Below, piece by piece: positions 24,684-32,459 of a DNA stretch of 35,808 bases (positions are counted from its first letter, which is position 1; each line of letters begins with the position of its first letter). The stretch covers positions 1 to 35,808 of the forward strand of contig JAQTRE010000018.1 in assembly GCA_028711995.1 (NCBI GenBank), in the 5' to 3' direction. Below the pieces are notes generated by a model that searched no databases, was not told where the DNA came from, and saw nothing but the letters and a program-made list of their open reading frames with translations. The position numbers and the translations under genes were made by a program. This stretch comes from Dehalococcoidia bacterium (GTDB lineage Bacteria; Chloroflexota; Dehalococcoidia; SZUA-161; SpSt-899).

Positions 24684-25991
24684 CTATTTCAACTCATCCC
24701 GATTGACCACCCGCTTGGACTTGCCTTCGTAGCGGGTGATGGTCTTAGGCTCCACCAGCTTGATCTTGGCGGTAATGGCCAGCACGCTATCCATCTCGTC
24801 ACGGAGCCGCTTTTCCAGGTCCTTCATCTTGGACATCTCATCGGAGAAGATGCCTTCCGATACTTCCACCCATATCTCCAAATAGTCCGACTTGAACCCT
24901 TCCTGCCGATCCACCACGATCATATAGTGCGGCTCCACACCCTCGACCGCCAGCAGCACGCTCTCTATCTGAGAGGGGAAGACATTGACCCCTTTGATCA
25001 CCAGCATATCGTCGGTACGCCCCATCACACGGGTCATTCGAACATGAGTCCGGCCGCATTTGCATGGCTCAGGAGTCAGGCTGGTGATATCCTTGGTGCG
25101 GAACCGGATCACAGGCTGGGCTTCCTTGCTGAGAGTGGTCAGCACCAGTTCCCCTGCCGATCCGTAGGGCAGCGGTTCACCGGTGACCGGATCAATGATC
25201 TCCGCCAAAAAGTGGTCTTCCCAGATGTGCATGCCACACTGTTCCGTGCATTCCACGGAAACACCCGGCCCGATCACCTCGGTCAGGCCGTAGATGTTGA
25301 TAGCTTTGACGTGCATCTTTCCCTGGATTTCATCCCTGAGCTGATCGGACCACGGCTCCGCCCCGCAAATGGCCAGCCGAAGCTTGGTCTCCCGCCAGTC
25401 GATCCCCAACTCCTTGGCGGTCTCATGCAGGATCAGCGCATACGAAGGAGTACAGGTCAAAACAGTGGTACCCAGGTCTTGCAGCAAAAGCAACTGCCGC
25501 TTGGTATTTCCGCCGCTGGTGGGAAGTACCGCCGCCCCCAGGCGTTCGCCGCCGTAGTGGAAGCCGAGTCCGCCAGTGAAAAGTCCGTATCCATAGGAAT
25601 TCTGCATCACATCGCCTGCGGCCATGCCTGCAGCAGCCATCGATCGGGCCATCACTTCCGACCACATATCGATATCTCCCTGAGTATAAGGAGCCACAAT
25701 CGGCTTGCCAGTGGTGCCGCTCGATGAATGAAAGCGAACCACTTTGTTGAGCGGAACACACATCAATCCAAAAGGATAATTGTCTCGAAAGTCGGCCTTG
25801 CTGGTAAAGGGCAACTTGGTAATATCGGAGAGCTTCTTGATATCGGCGGGTTTGACGCCTTTCTCCTTTAAGGTTCGCTGGTAGAAAGGCGACTTCTCAT
25901 ATACGTGAGCCACCTGCTTCTTCAGCCGCTCCAGCTGGAGTTTCTCCAGCTCGACTCTGGACATCTTTTCAAGCTGAGGATCTCGTATCAT
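24684..25991 (-). CDS. paaK: Phenylacetate-CoA ligase (AMP-forming)
   Basis: Forms aryl-acetyl-CoA from arylacetate, ATP and CoA, or could run in reverse to conserve energy; 435 residues, normal length. Family marks: YEKSPFYQRTLKEKG, the P-loop-like FHSSSGTTGKPIVAPYT, GLTEVIGPGVSVECTEQCGMHIWEDH, the RFRTKDI hinge-type motif, CKCGRTHVRMTRVMGRTDDMLVIKG and a C-terminal Lys in YEGKSKRVV. Its start overlaps the iorB stop (ATGA), so iorA-iorB-paaK are translationally coupled. In anaerobes this trio handles arylpyruvates or other 2-oxoacids from amino acids. Substrate range beyond phenylacetate cannot be read. Confidence 0.94.
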   Translation of the reverse strand: MIRDPQLEKMSRVELEKLQLERLKKQVAHVYEKSPFYQRTLKEKGVKPADIKKLSDITKLPFTSKADFRDNYPFGLMCVPLNKVVRFHSSSGTTGKPIVAPYTQGDIDMWSEVMARSMAAAGMAAGDVMQNSYGYGLFTGGLGFHYGGERLGAAVLPTSGGNTKRQLLLLQDLGTTVLTCTPSYALILHETAKELGIDWRETKLRLAICGAEPWSDQLRDEIQGKMHVKAINIYGLTEVIGPGVSVECTEQCGMHIWEDHFLAEIIDPVTGEPLPYGSAGELVLTTLSKEAQPVIRFRTKDITSLTPEPCKCGRTHVRMTRVMGRTDDMLVIKGVNVFPSQIESVLLAVEGVEPHYMIVVDRQEGFKSDYLEIWVEVSEGIFSDEMSKMKDLEKRLRDEMDSVLAITAKIKLVEPKTITRYEGKSKRVVNRDELK

Positions 25992-26599
25992 CTGGACACC
26001 CCTTTTTCTTTCATCGATTGGGTCACCTGGGCTCCCTTGTGGAACGCCTGAATGCTGGAATCAAGGAATTTCGGAGGGACCTTGCGCCGGATATCTTCCA
26101 GCCACAACTCATCCTTCAGATCAAGAAATGCGGCTATCGCCCCCATCATCACCATGTTCAGCGCTCTGGGATTTTTGACTTCCTCTCCAATCCGCGCAGC
26201 CGGAAGCAGATAGACTTTCTCGGTATAATGAGCCAGGATCGACTTGATCTTGTCCCATCCCGGATAAGGAACTCCGCCGCTCATCGATGAGACGGGAATG
26301 ATGGTCACATCGGCAACGATGGCCACACCGCCCGGGCTCAAATACGAAGCCCAGCGAGCCGCCTCGATCTCTTCGAAGCCTATCAGGAAATCCACTTCCC
26401 CCTTCTTGATCATCGGGGAGAAGACGTTCTGGCCCCAGCGGACATTGCTGACCACGCTGCCGCCTCGTTGCGCCATTCCCAGAGAATCGGTTTTCTTCAC
26501 ATCGTATCCGGCCTTCATACCGATCTCCGCCAGAGCATCGCTCGCCAAGATCACGCCCTGCCCGCCAACTCCCACCATCAATACATTTACATCTTTCAT
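25988..26599 (-). CDS. iorB: Indolepyruvate ferredoxin oxidoreductase, beta (gamma-domain) subunit
   Basis: A 203-residue small subunit. It begins MKDVNVLMVGVGGQGVILAS, the hallmark GVGGQG of 2-oxoacid oxidoreductase gamma domains, followed by KKTDSLGMAQRGGSVVSNVR and a C-terminal helical part (ALNMVMMGAIAAFL). It pairs with IorA to oxidise aryl pyruvates to aryl-acetyl-CoA, reducing ferredoxin. The ATG at 26599 overlaps the iorA stop by 4 bases (ATGA); upstream in-frame starts (26662) lie within the iorA Fe-S region and are rejected. It is coupled in turn to paaK. Confidence 0.95.
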   Translation of the reverse strand: MKDVNVLMVGVGGQGVILASDALAEIGMKAGYDVKKTDSLGMAQRGGSVVSNVRWGQNVFSPMIKKGEVDFLIGFEEIEAARWASYLSPGGVAIVADVTIIPVSSMSGGVPYPGWDKIKSILAHYTEKVYLLPAARIGEEVKNPRALNMVMMGAIAAFLDLKDELWLEDIRRKVPPKFLDSSIQAFHKGAQVTQSMKEKGVSR

Positions 26600-28398
26600 G
26601 ATTTCATCTCCACGATCGCTTCCTGCGGACATACCTGCTGACATACACCACACCCCACACACGCCGCCGCATCGATCTGTACCGCGTCATTTTGAATGAT
26701 GATCGCCGGGCATCCTACATCCAGACAGCCACGGCAATCGATGCACAGGTCAGGATCGACCCGGCGGGAAGTATTCTTCACCTTGAATTTCAAAGCGCAA
26801 AGACCCCGGACGATGACCACCGATGGCTCCTTGGCCGCCGTACTGGCCTTGATTGCCGCTTCGATTGCCGCCATGTCATAAGCGCTGACCACTTTGATAT
26901 CCTTGATCCCGATCCCTTCGCACAGCTTCTCCAGATTCACCTGCGGACCCTTCGATCCATCCATGGCCATGCCCGTGCCGGGGTGGCCCTGACCGCCGGT
27001 CATGGCGGTGGTGCCGTTATCCAGGATGATCACCGTGTTGGCGCTCTGCTTGAAGACCATATCGGCCAGGCCAGTGATGCCGGAGTGCATGAAGGTGGAG
27101 TCACCGATCACAGACACTGTTTTGTTGGGAACCCCGGCCTTCTCCATCCCGATGGCATGCCCGATGCTCGCTCCCATACAGGCGCAGGTATCCAGCGCGC
27201 CGAGCGGCTCGTAGACGCCCAGGGTGTAGCATCCAATATCGGCGGCGATCACCATTTCTTTCTCGGTGAGCGGCCTCAACACGGGCGAGGGCTTGATGCT
27301 GCTATCGAATCCGAGTTTGCGCAAGATCATCTCCGGCCCCACATGCGGGCAACCGGCGCAGAGCTGCGGTCGGCGAGGCGGAATCTGAACCGCCGGAGGC
27401 GGCTTTGAGGCGACTACAGGAGCCGGAAGCAGCCCGGCTTTGACCGCCGCCGCTTCCACGATCTCCGGATTGAATTCCCCGATAATGGGGAAGAACTCCT
27501 TCCCTGAAACTTTGATGCCCAGCATCCGCACCTCTTCTTCGAGGTACGGGTCATTCTCTTCGATAACGATCACCCGGTCGACCTCAGAGGCGAACTTGCG
27601 GATCATGTTGGCTGGAACGGGATAGGTGGTAACGAGTTTAAGAAACGAGGCATTCTTGAAGACTTCCCGCGCGTATTGATAAGCCACGCCGCTGGTGATC
27701 ACGCCGAGCTTGCGGTCGCCCCGGATGATCTGGTTCATGGGGAAATCCTCCACCCAGGCTTTTAATTTAGTGATCCGCTCCTCCATGTTGGTGCGCCGCA
27801 CCCGGGCGTTCGAAGGAACCATTACGTACTTGGCACTGGAACGCATAAACCCCGGCTTCTTGGTTTCGGCCGGGCGGTCTTTGGTAATATCCACAATGCT
27901 CTTACAGTGGGAGATTCGAGTGGTGCTGCGGAAGAGAACCGGCGTATCAAACTCCTCGCTGATCTTGATGGCCCACTGCATCAGCTCATAGACTTCCTGA
28001 CTGTCGGTGGGCTCCAGCATCGGCACCTTGGCCATCTTGGCCAGATGGCGATTGTCCTGTTCCCCCTGCGAGCTGTGCTCGCCCGGATCGTCGCAGGAGA
28101 TGACCACGATTCCGGCGTTGGTGCCGGTGGTGGAAAGGGCAAAGAAGGGATCGGCCGCCACGTTCAGGCCAACATGTTTCATGCTGACCATCGTTCGGAC
28201 TCCCCCGTAGGCCGCCCCCATCCCTACCTCCATCGCCACCTTCTCGTTGATCGACCATTCCGCATAAACGCCCTTGAACTGAGAAAAGGATTCCAGAATC
28301 TCAGTGCTGGGCGTGCCGGGATAGGCTGTGGCGAAGCTCACGCCGGAGTGATACGCTCCAAGCGCCATCGCCTCGTTTCCAGATAAGAGTTGTTTCAT
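26596..28398 (-). CDS. iorA: Indolepyruvate ferredoxin oxidoreductase, alpha subunit
   Basis: A 600-residue thiamine-diphosphate enzyme subunit. The N-terminal pyrimidine-binding domain starts LLSGNEAMALGAYHSGVSFA and includes TAYPGTPSTEI and DDPGEHSSQGEQDNRH. The TPP-binding domain has CAGCPHVG, DIGCYTLG and GDSTFMHSGITGL with DNGTTAMTGGQGHPG. The C-terminus has two ferredoxin motifs: Cys552, 555, 558, 563 (CIDCRGCLDVGC) and Cys580, 583, 586, 590 (CVGCGVCQQVC). With IorB it decarboxylates 2-oxoacids to acyl-CoA. The ATG has TAGGAGAA just upstream. It starts a coupled iorA-iorB-paaK unit after the liv genes on the same strand, which fits uptake then oxidation of amino acids. Confidence 0.96.
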   Translation of the reverse strand: MKQLLSGNEAMALGAYHSGVSFATAYPGTPSTEILESFSQFKGVYAEWSINEKVAMEVGMGAAYGGVRTMVSMKHVGLNVAADPFFALSTTGTNAGIVVISCDDPGEHSSQGEQDNRHLAKMAKVPMLEPTDSQEVYELMQWAIKISEEFDTPVLFRSTTRISHCKSIVDITKDRPAETKKPGFMRSSAKYVMVPSNARVRRTNMEERITKLKAWVEDFPMNQIIRGDRKLGVITSGVAYQYAREVFKNASFLKLVTTYPVPANMIRKFASEVDRVIVIEENDPYLEEEVRMLGIKVSGKEFFPIIGEFNPEIVEAAAVKAGLLPAPVVASKPPPAVQIPPRRPQLCAGCPHVGPEMILRKLGFDSSIKPSPVLRPLTEKEMVIAADIGCYTLGVYEPLGALDTCACMGASIGHAIGMEKAGVPNKTVSVIGDSTFMHSGITGLADMVFKQSANTVIILDNGTTAMTGGQGHPGTGMAMDGSKGPQVNLEKLCEGIGIKDIKVVSAYDMAAIEAAIKASTAAKEPSVVIVRGLCALKFKVKNTSRRVDPDLCIDCRGCLDVGCPAIIIQNDAVQIDAAACVGCGVCQQVCPQEAIVEMKS

Positions 28399-28418
28399 AA
28401 CGTTCTCCTAGATATCCA

Positions 28419-28450
28419 ATTATACCCAAATCGACGGAAAACCGAGTCAA
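28419..28450 (-). promoter_or_regulatory. Candidate promoter of iorA-iorB-paaK
   Basis: Perfect TATAAT on the minus strand (28424-28419) about 20 bases before the ATG region, with TTGACT (28450-28445) upstream. The 20-base spacer is too long for a standard promoter, so the -35 assignment is doubtful. The leader would be about 14 bases and include AGGAG. Confidence 0.45.
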
Positions 28451-28465
28451 CCAGTGAAATTCCCG

Positions 28466-28536
28466 ATGGGCGACCACAAGAGTCGCCCCTACAAACCGTA
28501 ATTCGAAATTCTCAGCGTCCTCTGCGTGCTCTGCGG
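28466..28536. repeat. Intergenic palindromes between livF and iorA
   Basis: A perfect hairpin GGGCGAC-CACAAGA-GTCGCCC (28467-28487) is followed by a family D arm (TTCTCAGCGTCCTCTGCGTG, ending CTCTGCGGT). The first may act as a terminator-like hairpin after livF, but no T-run follows. Confidence 0.55.
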
Positions 28537-28545
28537 TAGAACCTG

Positions 28546-29304
28546 CTACGCCACCGACTTGCCTAAATACGCCTGCCTCACCTGGTCATTGCCCAAAAGC
28601 TCCTTGGCCGTCCCCTCGATGGTGATCTTCCCCCGCTCCATCACATATCCGCGGTCGGCGATCTTCAACGCCGCCGTGGCATCCTGCTCCACCAGCAGGA
28701 CCGTCAAGCCTTCATCTCGCAGACGGAGCAGGAGCTTCAAAATCTGCTTCACCAGATTCGGTGCCAGGCCCAGAGAGGGTTCATCCAGAAGCAATATCTT
28801 CGGGGAAGACATCAGCGCCCGCCCGATGGCCAGCATCTGCTGCTCGCCCCCGCTGAGACTACCGGCCTTCTGGCTGGTCCGTTCCTTCAGAATGGGGAAC
28901 AGACTGTAAATCCGTTCCAGCTTCGATCGAAAGGAAGGACTGCGCTGAAATAAACTCAGCGGCCCGATGGCCTTGAGCCCGCTCCTGGCGCATTCGGAGT
29001 ACGCGCCGAGTGTCAGATTATCCTCCACCGACATCGCTCCGAATATCTGCCTTCCCTCAGGCACATATCCCAATCCCAGCCGGACCATATCATGGGAAGC
29101 CAGACCGTTGAGACGGTCCTCCCCCAACCATATCCTCCCGCTTTTCGTGGGGACTATGCCGGTAATGGCGTTCATCAGGCTCGTCTTGCCCGCACCGTTG
29201 GCTCCGATCAGGGTGACTATTTCCCTCTCGTTCACCGTGAGAGAAGCCTCCCTGACAGCAGTAGAGCGGCCATAGGCAACGAATACTTTTTCGACTCTGA
29301 GCAT
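28546..29304 (-). CDS. livF: Branched-chain amino acid ABC transporter ATPase LivF
   Basis: A 252-residue ATPase. Walker A GANGAGKTS, Q-loop and LGYVPEGRQIFGAMSVEDNL, signature LSGGEQQMLAIGRAL, Walker B ILLLDEPSLGLAP and H-loop VLLVEQD are intact. It is slightly longer than the usual 233-237 residues because of an insert after the Q-loop region (about 98-122, SECARSGLKAIGPLSLFQRS). It powers amino acid import with LivG. The ATG at 29304 has only a loose GGGG upstream. It is separated from livG by 147 bases that hold repeats, unlike the tightly packed livG-livM-livH, yet it is on the same strand and completes the importer. Confidence 0.93.
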   Translation of the reverse strand: MLRVEKVFVAYGRSTAVREASLTVNEREIVTLIGANGAGKTSLMNAITGIVPTKSGRIWLGEDRLNGLASHDMVRLGLGYVPEGRQIFGAMSVEDNLTLGAYSECARSGLKAIGPLSLFQRSPSFRSKLERIYSLFPILKERTSQKAGSLSGGEQQMLAIGRALMSSPKILLLDEPSLGLAPNLVKQILKLLLRLRDEGLTVLLVEQDATAALKIADRGYVMERGKITIEGTAKELLGNDQVRQAYLGKSVA

Positions 29305-29328
29305 ATCAGAAACCCCTGACTAAATCCT

Positions 29329-29432
29329 GTCAACCCCCGATCCGGTCGAGGGCAGGCCCCCGACAGAAAGCGTATCCTGCACCTCGAAAGGTACGATATT
29401 TATATGTCATTCCCGACCCGATCGGGAATCCA
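29329..29432 (+). repeat. Partial family A repeat (copy 4) followed by half a family C palindrome
   Basis: TCAACCCCCGATCC ... CAGGCCCCCGACAG, then GTATCCTGCACCTC, the right end of family A (to about 29385). From 29405 TGTCATTCCCGACCCGATCG and the inverse GGGAATCCA form a family C half-element. They fill the livF-livG gap. Confidence 0.6.
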
Positions 29433-29451
29433 CTTTCTCCGAACCCGGACC

Positions 29452-30228
29452 TTACAACTCGTCCTCGTCATCACCCAAATAGGCGGCGATCACCTTCTTA
29501 TCTTTTTGAATCTGCGCCGCAGTCCCCTCGGCGATCTTCTTGCCGGTATCGAGCACAATCACCCATTCGGCAAGGCCCATCACCAGCGGCATATCGTGTT
29601 CCACCAGAATCACAGTAATCCCATCATCTCTGATGCGACGGATAAGATCGCTGAGCTCCTGCTTCTCCAGCCGATTGAGTCCGGCCCCGGGCTCATCCAT
29701 TAGAATCAGCTTCGGCTCGGTGGCAAGGGCTCTGGCTATGGCCAGCAGTTTCTGCTGACCCAATGGCAGATTCAATGCATTCTCGCCGCCATGCTGGCCA
29801 AGACCAACCATGTTCAAATACTTGAGGGCATTCAGCCTGATCTGATCTTCCTCCCGATGCGCCTTGGGCAGCCGAACCGCAGCCTCCAGGAATCCGTAAC
29901 TTGAGCGAACATGCCGACCGGTCATCACATTCTCCAGCGCCGTCATATTGCCGAACAGATGAACATGCTGAAAAGTCCTCACAATACCAAGCCGGGCCCT
30001 CTTGGCAGCCGAGAGCTTATTGATCACCTTGTTCTCAAAGATGATCTCTCCGCTGGTGACCTGAAAGACCCCGGCGATGAGATTAAACAGGGTTGTCTTG
30101 CCTGCCCCGTTCGGACCGATGATGGCCGTAATCTTTCCGGTCTCAATTTGAAGATCAACGTGATCTACCGCCACCAGCCCGCCGAAGGCCCGCGTCACTC
30201 CTCTGGCTTCCAGAATGGGCTCACTCAA
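29452..30228 (-). CDS. livG: Branched-chain amino acid ABC transporter ATPase LivG
   Basis: A 258-residue ATPase. Walker A GPNGAGKTTLFN, RTFQHVHLFGNMTALENVM (LivG-type Q-loop region), Walker B LILMDEPGAGLN and H-loop LVEHDM are present. The signature is LPLGQQKLLAIARAL, the LSxGxQ variant common in LivG. The start is TTG at 30228: GGGAGAG lies about 8 bases upstream and the TTGA overlaps the livM stop, giving translational coupling. In-frame codons further upstream lie inside livM. It energises import together with LivF. Confidence 0.93.
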   Translation of the reverse strand: MSEPILEARGVTRAFGGLVAVDHVDLQIETGKITAIIGPNGAGKTTLFNLIAGVFQVTSGEIIFENKVINKLSAAKRARLGIVRTFQHVHLFGNMTALENVMTGRHVRSSYGFLEAAVRLPKAHREEDQIRLNALKYLNMVGLGQHGGENALNLPLGQQKLLAIARALATEPKLILMDEPGAGLNRLEKQELSDLIRRIRDDGITVILVEHDMPLVMGLAEWVIVLDTGKKIAEGTAAQIQKDKKVIAAYLGDDEDEL

Positions 30229-31283
30229 GGTTCTGTCTCTCCCTTTGTGCGATTGAAAAGCGATCCGATTTGAAATCCCTTTGCGGCTGCATACCAACCT
30301 TTGCCAGTACGCCAGAGCAACTTGGGAAGGAAGAAGATGCCGTCCCGCTGGTAGGCATTCTTCAGGGCTACGAATAAGCCTTCCGGCATGAAAATCAGGA
30401 TGAGGATCAGAATAAGTCCGGAGATGACCATATTCCACTGGCCGTAATGGATCAAAATCTCATCATCCAGAATGTGAAGAACACCTGTGCCGAAGATGGC
30501 TCCCCATATACTGGCCAGCCCTCCGAAGACGGCCATCACCACCATATCCACCGAAACCATCGGATTGAACTGACCGGGGCTCACGTGTCCCGAATGATGA
30601 GCAGCCAGACTTCCCGCAATGGATGCAAATACGGCGCTCAGTACAAAGATTTTGATCTTGAACCCGATCACGTTGATGCCGAGCGACTCAGCCGCAGATT
30701 CGCTTCCGTGAATGGCTCTGAGAGCTCTGCCGGTTCGGGAATTGACGATATTTTGAGCTATGATCAGAATAGCCAGACAAATCCCCCACACCAGGAAATA
30801 CTGCCGGAACAGGGAATCGAACTCAAAGCCGCCGATGGAAAGATAGGGCACGTCGCTCATGCCTTCCGGACCGCCGGTGTAACCACTCTGCAACTCGGCC
30901 AGTTTCCAGATAATATAGCCCACAGCGAGCGTGGCCAGAGCCAAATAATTGCCCCTCAGCCGAAAGATTGGCCCCAGCATAAAAGCCAGCGTGGCAGTCA
31001 TACAAGCCCCAAGAGCCATAGCTGCCCAGGGATTCACATCGTAGGTCTTGCTGAAAATTGCCGAAACATACATTCCTGTCCCGAAGAAAGCTGCCTGCCC
31101 CAGCGATACCTGGCCGGTGTAGCCCATGAGTAAGCACAAGCCGACAGTGACCATGGTGTGCCACCCGATCACAATAGCCAACTGCTTATACTCACCCAGA
31201 AACCAGTCAAACGGCACCAGAATGAGAAACACCAGCAGCACGGCAAGAAAAAACCGTTGTCCTCTGATCTTCGCCTCCGGCAT
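30225..31283 (-). CDS. livM: Branched-chain amino acid ABC transporter permease LivM
   Basis: A 352-residue inner-membrane permease with about 9-10 TM helices. LivM marks: LCLLMGYTGQVSLGQAAFFGTGMY, FRLRGNYLALATLAVGYII, NSRTGRALRAIHGSESAAESLGIN (the cytoplasmic coupling loop) and VSVDMVVMAVFGGLASIWGAIFG (all family segments, quoted in part). The start is the ATG at 31283, two bases after the livH stop; longer frames overlap livH. AAAGGACA about 10 bases upstream can serve as the binding site. A C-terminal tail of about 45 residues follows the last helix. It forms the membrane channel with LivH. Confidence 0.93.
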   Translation of the reverse strand: MPEAKIRGQRFFLAVLLVFLILVPFDWFLGEYKQLAIVIGWHTMVTVGLCLLMGYTGQVSLGQAAFFGTGMYVSAIFSKTYDVNPWAAMALGACMTATLAFMLGPIFRLRGNYLALATLAVGYIIWKLAELQSGYTGGPEGMSDVPYLSIGGFEFDSLFRQYFLVWGICLAILIIAQNIVNSRTGRALRAIHGSESAAESLGINVIGFKIKIFVLSAVFASIAGSLAAHHSGHVSPGQFNPMVSVDMVVMAVFGGLASIWGAIFGTGVLHILDDEILIHYGQWNMVISGLILILILIFMPEGLFVALKNAYQRDGIFFLPKLLWRTGKGWYAAAKGFQIGSLFNRTKGETEP

Positions 31284-31285
31284 AA

Positions 31286-32350
31286 TCAACTTGTCCTTTC
31301 CTCCTCCGCCAGTTTGCTGGACCGCAACAGCAGAATTGCCAGCAAGATACCCATCGCCCACACATCTTTATACCCGGAAATGAAAGGCCCCCAGCTCAGT
31401 CCCACTATCAGATTCATGGTGATGCCAATAAGAAGTCCTCCCACCACCACAGCGATATGGCTCTTGAACCCTCCGAGAGAGGCCGCGAGGAATCCGTAGA
31501 GCCCCAGGACGAAGCCACGCTCGTAGTCCATGCCGGTTTTTGGAGTCATAACGGCCCCGATCACCGCTCCGATCATCGCAGCCAGAATGAAAGCAATCAA
31601 AGCCATCGTTTTGGGATTAACACCCACCAATCCCGCACCGACGGGATTGACGGCGCATGCTTTAAGCGACTTGCCGAGCATGGTGTAAGAGAAAAACAAC
31701 TGAAGGAGAACGGTGATTATCACCAGCGCGCTCACAATCCATAGCGTCTGGGTAGAAACAATAGCTCCCATAAACTCCAGAGACCCTCTGTCCCAATATA
31801 CAGGAGTGCGCTGACCAGAGATACCCCACATTTCTCCCGCAATTCCCTTGATGCAGAGGGAAGCGCCAATTGTAATGATGATCAGGCTCACATTTGACGG
31901 CTTCCTGGCAGGACGAATGGCAAGAAGATAGAGTATCCCACCGGCAAGGCCAACCACGGCTACAGGTATTATGGAAGACAGGGCAACATTCAACTCCGCA
32001 GTCGCTAATTTGCCGAAGAGGAGGAGAGTCAACGGAATGCAGCCCAAGACGGAAACAATTGAAATGACTGCGATGACAGGATGAATCCTCTTGCTTCTTG
32101 TGGAATACAGGAACATGGCGAGTGCCAGCGCAGCCAGAATCGCCACCACAATCTTGGGCCCAGTGGGAACATGAGCGGAGTCGACGCTCATGTAAGACAT
32201 CATTCCGCCCAGCATGACAAACTCGCCCTGAGCAAAGTTGATGATGTTGGTGACAGAATAAATGATGGTGAACCCCAGACCGATCAGCGCGTAGATGCTG
32301 CCGTCCTGGATGCCAAACACCAGATATTGAAAGAACTCTTCAGATGACAT
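31286..32350 (-). CDS. livH: Branched-chain amino acid ABC transporter permease LivH
   Basis: A 354-residue inner-membrane permease. LivH marks: GIQDGSIYALIGLGFTIIYS, NIINFAQGEFVMLGG, TMLGKSLKACAVNPVGAGLVG (coupling loop) and GYERGF-like GMDYERGFVLGLYGFLAASLGGF. It is longer than the usual 290-300 residues because of an extra pair of helices near 65-125 (IVVAILAALALAMFLYSTRS, VIAVISIVSVLGCIPLTLLL). The ATG at 32350 has a weak AAGA site. It is 109 bases downstream of livK, after a strong hairpin, and 2 bases upstream of livM. Confidence 0.93.
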   Translation of the reverse strand: MSSEEFFQYLVFGIQDGSIYALIGLGFTIIYSVTNIINFAQGEFVMLGGMMSYMSVDSAHVPTGPKIVVAILAALALAMFLYSTRSKRIHPVIAVISIVSVLGCIPLTLLLFGKLATAELNVALSSIIPVAVVGLAGGILYLLAIRPARKPSNVSLIIITIGASLCIKGIAGEMWGISGQRTPVYWDRGSLEFMGAIVSTQTLWIVSALVIITVLLQLFFSYTMLGKSLKACAVNPVGAGLVGVNPKTMALIAFILAAMIGAVIGAVMTPKTGMDYERGFVLGLYGFLAASLGGFKSHIAVVVGGLLIGITMNLIVGLSWGPFISGYKDVWAMGILLAILLLRSSKLAEEERTS

Positions 32351-32397
32351 TCTTCAACCCAGTCTCCCGCCGATTCTCCTGCCCGATGATATAACAA

Positions 32398-32426
32398 CGA
32401 GGGGGAAAGTGCAACTTTCCCCCTCG
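32398..32426 (-). terminator. Strong hairpin between livK and livH
   Basis: CGAGGGGGAAAGT and its perfect complement ACTTTCCCCCTCG form a 13-bp stem with a 3-base loop. On the minus strand it is followed by TTGTTATAT, only partly T-rich. It probably ends or slows part of the transcription after livK and protects livK mRNA, giving more binding protein than permease. Confidence 0.75.
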
Positions 32427-32459
32427 CTCAACTCTATGTAATACGCTGTCTCCCGGACC

